64,000 nt of DNA, taken from NCBI GenBank assembly GCA_963707895.1, contig CAVPRS010000010.1, positions 124,001-188,000 on the forward strand, given 5' to 3'. Within the stretch, counting starts at the first letter, position 1. The number at the start of each line of letters is the position of its first letter. The DNA is from Fodinibacter sp963707895. Its GTDB lineage: Bacteria > Actinomycetota > Actinomycetes > Actinomycetales > Dermatophilaceae. Under the pieces are notes generated by a model that saw nothing but the letters and a program-made list of their open reading frames with translations, did not search any database and was not told the origin of the DNA. The translations under genes and the position numbers were made by a program. Shown here piece by piece: positions 33,955-40,739 of the stretch.

Positions 33955-35064
33955 GCCGTGGCCTTCTCGAGCTCGCTCGTCACGCCGCCGAGCAGCTCGC
34001 CCCAGGACTTCTCGAACTTGTCGACGCCCTCGCGCTCGAGCTGGGCGGTGACGTCGGCGTAGGAGATGCCCAGCCGCTCGAGGCTGTCGAGCACCTCGGC
34101 GGCCTCCGCGTAGTAGGGCGTGACGGTGTCGCCGGTGACCTCGCCGTGGTCGGCAGTGGCGTCGAGGGTCTTCTCGGGCATCGTGTTGACGGTGCCCGGC
34201 GCGACCAGCTCGGTGACGTACATGGTGTCGGGGTAGGCCGGGTCCTTCACGCCGGTCGACGCCCAGAGGGGGCGCTGCTCGTGGGCACCGGCATCCTTCA
34301 GGCTCTGCCAGCGCGGGGTCGAGAACACCTCCTCGTAGGCCTGGTACGCCAGCCGGGCGTTGGCGATGCCGGCCTTGCCGCGCAGCGCCTTCGCCTCGTC
34401 GGTGCCGAGCTCGTCGAGCCGCTTGTCGATCTCGCTGTCGACGCGGGAGACGAAGAACGAGGCGACCGAGTGCAGGCCGGACAGGTCGGCCTCGCCCTCG
34501 CGCGCCTTCTCGAGGCCGGCGAGGAACGCGTTCATGACGGCCCGGTAGCGGTCCAGCGCGAAGATCAGCGTGACGTTGACCGAGATGCCCGCGCCCATCA
34601 CCTCGGTGATGGCCGGCAGGCCCTCGACCGTCGCAGGGATCTTGATGAGCACGTTCGGGCGGTCGACCGCGGCCGAGAGGGCCTTGGCCTCCTCGATGGT
34701 GCGCGGCCGTGTCGTGGGCGAGCCGCGGGTCGACCTCGATCGACACCCGGCCGTCCTGGCCGCCGGTGGCCTCGTAGACGGGGAGGAAGACGTCGCAGGC
34801 GTCGCGGACGTCCTGGGTCGTGAGGGCGAACACCGCCTCGTCGACGGTCTTCCCGGCGTCCGCGAGCTCGCGCACCTGGGTGTCGTAGGCGTGGCCCTCG
34901 GAGAGGGCGGCCTGGAAGATCGACGGGTTCGTGGTGACCCCGACGACCCCCTTGTCGTCGATGAGCTGCTGCAGGTTGCCCGACGTGAGGCGCTCCCGCG
35001 ACAGGTCGTCGAGCCAGATCGAGACGCCGTTGGCGGCGAGGTCCTTCAGGGCGGTGCTGGTCAT
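33951..35064 (-). CDS. tal: Transaldolase (one frame break)
   Basis: Transfers a dihydroxyacetone unit between sugar phosphates in the non-oxidative pentose phosphate pathway. The N-terminus GVSIWLDDLSRERL and VGVTTNPSIFQ, the Schiff-base Lys segment VLIKIPAT and FASFFVSRVD-like SVASFFVSRVD identify the actinobacterial class. One extra base at about 34701-34709 breaks the frame between LAHDTA and RTIEEAKAL; removing it gives about 370 residues. The ATG is 7 nt after tkt. Confidence 0.93.
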
Positions 35065-35071
35065 GGTGTGC

Positions 35072-37354
35072 TCACTTCCCGGCCTTGGCCGCACTCTTGC
35101 GGCTCGGCGCGTTCTTGGTGGCTACGTCGGTGCCGGTGTCCTTGCGGGCACGCGGCGCGGTGTCGTTCACGGCCGGGACCCCGTTGGCGTTGCGGACCGC
35201 GGTCAGGGAGGCCTTCGCGGCCTTGACGACCGCCTCGGGTGTGAAACCGAACTCGCGGAACAGGGTTGCGGCATCCGCCGAGGCACCGAAGTGCTCGATG
35301 CTGATGCAGCGACCGGAGTCACCGACCAGGTCGTGCCATCCCATCGACACTCCCGCCTCGACGCTGACGCGCGCGCGGACCGATGGCGGCAGGACCTTGT
35401 TCTGGTAGGAGCGCGGCTGCTCCTCGAACCATTCCCGGCACGGCATCGAGACCACGCGGGTGCCCACGCCGGACTTCTCGAGGCGGCTGCGGGCCTCGAG
35501 CGCGAGCGACACCTCGGAGCCGGTGGCGATGATGACGACGTCGGGCTCACCCGAGGCCGCGTCGACGAGCACGTAGGCCCCCTTGGCGACACCGGTGGCC
35601 CTGGCGTGCTCGGTGCGGTCGACGGTGGGCAGCGGCTGGCGGGACAGGGCCAGGCCGGCCGGGGTGCCCCGGCGCAGGATCTCGGCCCACGCCTGCGCGG
35701 TCTCGTTGGCATCGGCCGGGCGCACGACGGCCAGACCGGGCATGGCGCGCAGCGCGGCGAGGTGCTCGATCGGCTGGTGGGTGGGCCCGTCCTCGCCGAG
35801 GCCGATCGAGTCGTGCGTCCACACGTAGGTGACCGGGATCTGCTGGATCGCCGCCAGGCGCACCGCGGGACGCATGTAGTCGGAGAACACGAGGAAGGTG
35901 CCGCCGTAGGGGCGGGTCAGCCCCTCGAGCGCGATGCCGTTGAGGATCATGCCCATGGCGTTCTCGCGGATACCGAAGTGCAGGGTGCGCCCGTAGGGGC
36001 CGCCCTTCCACTCGTGCGTCTGCTTGCCCTTGGGGATGAACGACGGCTCACCGGCCATCGTGGTGTTGTTGGACTCGGCGAGGTCGGCGGAGCCGCCCCA
36101 CAGCTCGGGCAGCTCGCCGGCGAGGGCGCCGAGGACCTTGCCGGACGCCGCGCGGGTCGCGATCCCCTTGGGGTCGGCGGGGAAGACCGGCAGGGCCTTC
36201 TCGAACCCGTCGGGCAGCGCACCGTCGACGAGGCGGTCGAGCAGGGTGGCGCGCTCGGGCTGGGCCTTGCGCCACGCGGCGTACCGCTTGTTCCACGCCT
36301 GGTGGGCGGCCTTGCCGCGCTTCTTGACCTCGCGGGTGTGCGCGATCACCTTGCGGTCGACCTCGAAGGACTTCTTGGGGTCGAAGCCGAGCAGCTCCTT
36401 GGTGGCGGCGACCTCGTCGGCGCCCAGCGCCGAGCCGTGCGACTTGCCGGTGCCGCGCGCCGTGGGGGCGGGCCAGGCGATGACGGTGTGCAGCCGGACG
36501 AGCGTGGGCTTGGCGCGCGAGGTGCGGCTCTTCTCGAGTGCGGCGAGGAGGGTGTCGACGTCCTCGGTGTAGTCGGCGGTGCCCGCCGGGTCGGACGAGC
36601 GGCGCCAGTCGATGTCGACGACCTCCCACCCGTAGGCCTCGTAGCGCTTGGCGACGTCCTCGCTGAACGAGATGTCGGTGTCGTCCTCGATCGAGATCTG
36701 GTTCGCGTCGTAGACGACGGTGAGGTTGCCCAGCTCCTGGTGCCCCGCGAGCGAGGAGGCCTCGGAGGCAACGCCTTCCATGAGGTCACCATCGGACGCG
36801 AGCACCCACACGTGGTGGTCGAAGACGCTCTGCCCGGGCTTGGCGTCGGGGTCGAGCAGGCCGCGCTGGCGGCGCTGCGCCATGGCCATGCCGACGGCGG
36901 AGGCGAGCCCCGAGCCGAGCGGGCCCGTGGTGATCTCGACACCCTTGGTGTGGTGCACCTCGGGGTGACCCGGGGTCAGCGAGCCCCAGGTGCGCAGCGA
37001 CTTGAGGTCGTTCAGCTCGAGGCCGTAGCCGCTGAGGTACAGCTGGATGTACTGGGTGAGCGAGGAGTGCCCGCACGACAGCACGAACCGGTCGCGGCCG
37101 AGCCAGGTCGGGTCGGACGGGTCGTGCGCCATGACGTTCTGGAAGAGCAGGTACGCCACCGGCGCCAGGCTCATCGCGGTGCCGGGGTGGCCGTTGCCGG
37201 TCTTCTGCACGGCGTCGGCTGCCAGCACTCGCACGGTGTCGACCGCTCGGACGTCGAGGTCGGTCCACTTCGCCTTCCGGGCGGTCGGACGGGAGATGTC
37301 CGGACTGCGTCCCTGGGTCGGCGTGGCGCTGCGGCTGCTTGTCTTCGTGCTCAC
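35072..37354 (-). CDS. tkt: Transketolase
   Basis: A thiamine-diphosphate enzyme moving two-carbon units in the pentose phosphate pathway. The 760 residues include the family motifs GNGHPG, SGHSSLTQY, LASDGDLMEGVASEA (ThDP/Mg site) and the C-terminal EHFGASAD. The GTG at 37354 has GAGAGG 6 nt upstream. The last ~25 residues form an unusual basic tail (ARKDTGTDVATKN...KSAAKAGK) beyond the normal end. It heads the minus-strand tkt-tal-pgi-zwf-opcA-pgl operon, divergent from ctaB. Confidence 0.96.
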   Translation of the reverse strand: MSTKTSSRSATPTQGRSPDISRPTARKAKWTDLDVRAVDTVRVLAADAVQKTGNGHPGTAMSLAPVAYLLFQNVMAHDPSDPTWLGRDRFVLSCGHSSLTQYIQLYLSGYGLELNDLKSLRTWGSLTPGHPEVHHTKGVEITTGPLGSGLASAVGMAMAQRRQRGLLDPDAKPGQSVFDHHVWVLASDGDLMEGVASEASSLAGHQELGNLTVVYDANQISIEDDTDISFSEDVAKRYEAYGWEVVDIDWRRSSDPAGTADYTEDVDTLLAALEKSRTSRAKPTLVRLHTVIAWPAPTARGTGKSHGSALGADEVAATKELLGFDPKKSFEVDRKVIAHTREVKKRGKAAHQAWNKRYAAWRKAQPERATLLDRLVDGALPDGFEKALPVFPADPKGIATRAASGKVLGALAGELPELWGGSADLAESNNTTMAGEPSFIPKGKQTHEWKGGPYGRTLHFGIRENAMGMILNGIALEGLTRPYGGTFLVFSDYMRPAVRLAAIQQIPVTYVWTHDSIGLGEDGPTHQPIEHLAALRAMPGLAVVRPADANETAQAWAEILRRGTPAGLALSRQPLPTVDRTEHARATGVAKGAYVLVDAASGEPDVVIIATGSEVSLALEARSRLEKSGVGTRVVSMPCREWFEEQPRSYQNKVLPPSVRARVSVEAGVSMGWHDLVGDSGRCISIEHFGASADAATLFREFGFTPEAVVKAAKASLTAVRNANGVPAVNDTAPRARKDTGTDVATKNAPSRKSAAKAGK

Positions 37355-37456
37355 TGGGGCCTCTCTCGCGGGTCGTGCACACGTGGGGACGGGTCCGCCG
37401 TCCACCCTAGTGTCTGGACTACCCCGTGGTTGGGGTCGGCCAACCTGCGACAAGGC

Positions 37457-37462
37457 TAGAAT
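37457..37462 (+). promoter_or_regulatory. -10 box of ctaB
   Basis: TAGAAT lies 35 nt before the ctaB GTG and agrees well with the actinobacterial -10 consensus TANNNT. A TTGGGG farther up is spaced too far (21 bp) to be a confident -35. Confidence 0.45.
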
Positions 37463-37497
37463 CGCCGGGCACCCTCCCGGCCGACCCGAAGGACGAC

Positions 37498-38442
37498 GTG
37501 GCCACCACCCCGATGACGACCGACACCCCGTCGGCCCCGCGCATCGAGCGACGCCGCACGATGGCGAACTACCTCGCCATCACCAAGCCGCGGATCATCG
37601 AGCTGCTGCTCGTCACGACCGTGCCGGTGATGTTCCTGGCCGAGGGCGGAGTGCCCTCTCTCTGGCTGGTGCTCGCGACCCTCGTCGGCGGGACGCTGAG
37701 CGCGGGGGCGGCCAACACCTTCAACTCGGTCTACGACCGCGACATCGACCGGCTGATGCACCGCACGAGCAACCGGCCGATGGCCACGGGCCAGATCACG
37801 CCGCGCAACGCTCTCGTCTTCGCGGGTGTGCTCACCGTCGTCTCGACCGTGTGGTTCGCACTCGTCGTCAACGTGCTGTCGGCCGCCCTGTCCGTCGCCG
37901 CGATCCTGCTCTACGCGGTCGGCTACACGGTGCTGCTCAAGCGGCGCACGTCGCAGAACATCGTCTGGGGCGGCGTGGCCGGCTGCATGCCCACGCTGAT
38001 CGGCTGGTCTGCGGTCACCGGCACCGTGCAGTGGCCGGCCGTCATCCTCTTCCTCCTCATCTTCTTCTGGACGCCCCCGCACTACTGGCCGCTGTCGATG
38101 GCCTTCCGCGACGACTACTCCGCCGCCGGGGTGCCGATGCTGCCCGTCGAGCAGGGCCCGGTCACGGTCGGCCGGCAGATCGTCCTGTACTCGTGGGTCA
38201 TGGTGGCGACCTCGCTCGTGCTCGTGCCCGTGGCGTCGATGGGCTGGGTCTACGCCCTCACCGCGGTCCTGGCCGGCGGGCTCTTCCTGCTCGAGGCGCA
38301 CCGGCTGCTGCGGGCCGCGAAGGGCGGTGCCGTCGGCCCGGCGCTGAAGCCGATGCGACTGTTCCACTACTCGATCACCTACGTGACGGTCGTGTTCCTC
38401 GCGGTGGCGGTCGACCCGCTGCTCCACGTCGCCATCGGCTGA
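37498..38442 (+). CDS. ctaB: Heme O synthase (protoheme IX farnesyltransferase)
   Basis: An inner-membrane UbiA-type prenyltransferase that farnesylates heme b to heme o for the aa3-type oxidase. The 314 residues include the Asp-rich NSVYDRDIDR (prenyl-diphosphate site), the second motif LLKRRTSQNIVWGG, and about nine membrane helices. AAGGA lies 5 nt before the GTG. The next step's gene, ctaA, is 5 kb away, whereas the two are often adjacent. The 3' end overlaps the convergent MFS gene by 64 bp. Confidence 0.95.
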   Translation: MATTPMTTDTPSAPRIERRRTMANYLAITKPRIIELLLVTTVPVMFLAEGGVPSLWLVLATLVGGTLSAGAANTFNSVYDRDIDRLMHRTSNRPMATGQITPRNALVFAGVLTVVSTVWFALVVNVLSAALSVAAILLYAVGYTVLLKRRTSQNIVWGGVAGCMPTLIGWSAVTGTVQWPAVILFLLIFFWTPPHYWPLSMAFRDDYSAAGVPMLPVEQGPVTVGRQIVLYSWVMVATSLVLVPVASMGWVYALTAVLAGGLFLLEAHRLLRAAKGGAVGPALKPMRLFHYSITYVTVVFLAVAVDPLLHVAIG

Positions 38443-39713
38443 GTCGGCAGCTCCCTCATCCGGCCGTAGGGTCCGAACACCGGGCTGACCGCCGCGACCA
38501 GGTGGATGGCGGCCATCACCGCGATGGTCTCGCGCACCCCGAGGTGAACCCCGAGCCACCCGGCGGCGAGCCCGGCCAGCGGGACGGTGCCGAAGTTGAC
38601 CAGGGCCGACGCCGACAGGGTGCGGGCGAGGAGCTGCGGCGGGGTGTAGTGCATCCGGAAGGTGCCTCGGATGACGTTGGCGCCCACCACTCCCAGGCCG
38701 ACGAGGGCCAGGCCGAGCGGCACGAGCACGACGCGCACCCCCGGCCCGGCCAGGGCGATGAGCAGTGCGGGCGGGCCGGACAGCACCTGGAGCACCACCA
38801 TGGCCCGGGCGTCGCCGAGCCACGCCGTGGCCCGCTTGGCCACGCTCGCCCCGACCAGCCCGCCGACGCTGCCGGCCGACATCACGATGCCGACGCCGCG
38901 CGGGTCGAGGTGCAGGTCGCGCACGAGGTAGAGGACGAGCAGGGCGGCATACCCGGTGAGGGCGAAGTTCGACACACCGCCCTGCAGCGTGAAGAAGCGC
39001 AGGAAGCGGTCGTGGGCGACCACCCGGATGCCGGTGGCGACCTCCGCGCGCAGCGGCTCGCGCCGCTCGGGAGGCGAGGCGGGCAGCATCCGGTCGCGGT
39101 CCATGAGGTGCAGGCACAGCGCCGAGACGAGGAAGGAGACCACGTCGACCACGACGGCGTAGGCGGCCGAGACCAGCGCCACGAGGGCACCGCCGAGGCC
39201 GGGACCGACGACCTGCATCGCCGACTCGGTGCCGACCAGCCGGGCGTTGGCGGTGGCGAGGTCGTCCGGGGCGACGAGCCGGGGGACGAGCGGGAGGTAG
39301 GCGGCCCGGAGGAAGACCGAGGCGGTGCCCACTCCGAGCGCGGCCACCACGAGGTGGGGGAGCGTGAGCAGGCCCATCGCCCACGCGACCGGCACCGAGC
39401 CGATCGACACGGCGGCGCCGAGGTCGGCGGCGATCATCACCCGGCGGGCGTCGGCGCGGTCCACCCAGGCCCCGGCGGGCAGCCCCACGACGAGCCACGG
39501 CAGCCACGCGGCCGCGGTGAGCACGCCCATCCAGGCCGCGCCCGCGTGGAACGCCGTGACGGCCACCAGGGGCACGACGACGGCGGTCGTCATCGAGCCG
39601 AGCACCGAGACGCCCTCGCCGAACCAGAGCAGCCGGAAGTTGCGGTTGCCGGCGACCGGGGGAGCGGCGAGAGCGCTGGGAGCGCTGGGAGCGCTGGCGG
39701 TGTCGTGGCTCAC
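38379..39713 (-). CDS. MFS transporter
   Basis: A 444-residue inner-membrane transporter of the major facilitator superfamily with about 12 hydrophobic segments. RLLWFGEGVSVLGSM near the start, GLPAGAWVDRADARRVMI (loop 2-3 motif) and the MFS_3/enterobactin-exporter-like layout suggest efflux. The GTG overlaps the ArsR-like regulator stop by 4 nt, so the regulator probably controls it. The last ~20 residues are coded antisense to the end of ctaB. The N-terminus contains a triplicated GAGCGCTGG in DNA (39671-39697). Confidence 0.88.
   Translation of the reverse strand: MSHDTASAPSAPSALAAPPVAGNRNFRLLWFGEGVSVLGSMTTAVVVPLVAVTAFHAGAAWMGVLTAAAWLPWLVVGLPAGAWVDRADARRVMIAADLGAAVSIGSVPVAWAMGLLTLPHLVVAALGVGTASVFLRAAYLPLVPRLVAPDDLATANARLVGTESAMQVVGPGLGGALVALVSAAYAVVVDVVSFLVSALCLHLMDRDRMLPASPPERREPLRAEVATGIRVVAHDRFLRFFTLQGGVSNFALTGYAALLVLYLVRDLHLDPRGVGIVMSAGSVGGLVGASVAKRATAWLGDARAMVVLQVLSGPPALLIALAGPGVRVVLVPLGLALVGLGVVGANVIRGTFRMHYTPPQLLARTLSASALVNFGTVPLAGLAAGWLGVHLGVRETIAVMAAIHLVAAVSPVFGPYGRMRELPTQPMATWSSGSTATARNTTVT
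39671..39697. repeat. Three tandem copies of a 9-bp unit
   Basis: GAGCGCTGG is repeated three times in frame, giving the low-complexity Ser-Ala-Pro N-terminus of the MFS protein. Copy number could vary without changing frame. Confidence 0.7.
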
Positions 39714-40279
39714 GGCTGGCTCGGGAAGGCGCGCGCGAACGCGAAGACCGGCTCGCGGTGCACGCCGTCGTCGGGCACGGTGCGGCTGCTCCAGCGGCCG
39801 AGCACCTCGAGCACCTCGTCGGTGAGCTGCGTGAGCTCGGCGGGGCTGAGCCTCATCCAGTGCTGCGTGGCGAAGGCGGCGTCGTCCCACTCGGGGTCGC
39901 TCGTGGCGTTGACCAGCCAGTCGCGAACGCGCTCCTGCTGACGCCGCAGGACGAGGGCCTCGGCCTCCTCGGCGGCCGTGACCGCTGCCTGGTCGACGAG
40001 GTCGCGACGGCTCCACCGGGTGCCCGCGCTCACCAGTCGCCACCAGCGCTCGCGCCGGTCGCGGGCCAGCTCGGGGGCCTCCTCGACCAGGCCGGCCTCG
40101 GCGAGCACCTTCAGGTGGTGGCTGGCGTTGCCGACGGCCTGGCCGGTGCGCGCCGCCACCATCGATGCCGTCGACGGACCGTCGACCTTGAGCGCGTCCA
40201 TGATCCGCGAGCGGAACGGGTGGGCCAGCGCCGCCAGGGGCGCGGCGTCGCGCAGGGTGCGTACCTCGGGTCGGGTCAT
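39710..40279 (-). CDS. ArsR-like winged-helix regulator of the MFS gene
   Basis: A 189-residue protein: winged helix-turn-helix at residues ~15-70 (LAALAHPFRSRIMDAL, then GNASHHLKVLAEAGLVEE, the recognition helix), followed by a C-terminal helical part. It shows the ArsR/HTH_20 layout with no metal-site cysteines, so a small-molecule ligand is more likely than a metal. It is the first gene of a two-gene operon with the MFS exporter. A perfect inverted repeat overlaps its -35 region, which suggests autorepression. Confidence 0.82.
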   Translation of the reverse strand: MTRPEVRTLRDAAPLAALAHPFRSRIMDALKVDGPSTASMVAARTGQAVGNASHHLKVLAEAGLVEEAPELARDRRERWWRLVSAGTRWSRRDLVDQAAVTAAEEAEALVLRRQQERVRDWLVNATSDPEWDDAAFATQHWMRLSPAELTQLTDEVLEVLGRWSSRTVPDDGVHREPVFAFARAFPSQP

Positions 40280-40286
40280 GCCCACC

Positions 40287-40328
40287 ACGGTAAACCCACA
40301 AGACCTATTGCACAAGAACCCTTGTGCA
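40287..40328 (-). promoter_or_regulatory. Promoter and operator of the ArsR/MFS operon
   Basis: On the minus strand, -35 TTGTGC (40310-40315) is 17 bp from -10 TACCGT (40287-40292), which ends 7 nt before the ATG. A perfect inverted repeat, TGCACAAG-AACC-CTTGTGCA (40309-40328), covers the -35, as expected for repression by the adjacent regulator. Confidence 0.65.
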
Positions 40329-40360
40329 TATCCGCATCCACCAGGGGTGCGGACCGGGAA

Positions 40361-40372
40361 TGAGGTACCTCA
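40361..40372. promoter_or_regulatory. 12-bp perfect palindrome upstream of the His-rich small gene
   Basis: TGAGGTACCTCA lies 21 bp before a TATACG-like -10 (40394-40399) and could be an operator for the 40494 gene and the regulator that follows it. Confidence 0.4.
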
Positions 40373-40493
40373 GAGCGTGCGGTGTGGTCCCGATATACGC
40401 AGGGCGCCCGATGTGCGGCCCCACCTCAGCCGACGAGCCTTGAGGACGTCGGGATCGACCGATCACCGACACGGAACCACCAAGGAGCACATC

Positions 40494-40739
40494 GTGAGCC
40501 TCTACACCGACACCAACGTGGTCCAGGCCGAGATCGACCGCCGCTTCGAGCTGGCCGGAGTCGACATCCACGACACCCACAACCACGACCGTCACCGCAA
40601 CGACCTGCCGGCCCGTCCGCTCGGTGCGCACCCGCTGGCTGCCTTCGTCGCCCGCCTCGTCGGCGGCCCGGCGGCACCGTCCCGGAAGCGTTCGGGCCGG
40701 ACCACGACGGTCGCCTCGGGCCTGCCGCGCCACCCGTGA
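40494..40739 (+). CDS. Small His/Asp-rich hypothetical protein
   Basis: An 81-residue protein that I do not recognise. The N-terminal half has an amphipathic stretch (VVQAEIDRRFELAG) followed by a His/Asp cluster, GVDIHDTHNHDRHRND. The C-terminal part has a short hydrophobic patch (PLAAFVARLVGG) and a basic end. The His cluster could bind metal; nothing else is indicated. The GTG at 40494 has AAGGAG 6-7 nt upstream. The stop overlaps the start of the large LuxR regulator by 4 nt, so the two are likely translated together. Confidence 0.6.
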   Translation: MSLYTDTNVVQAEIDRRFELAGVDIHDTHNHDRHRNDLPARPLGAHPLAAFVARLVGGPAAPSRKRSGRTTTVASGLPRHP

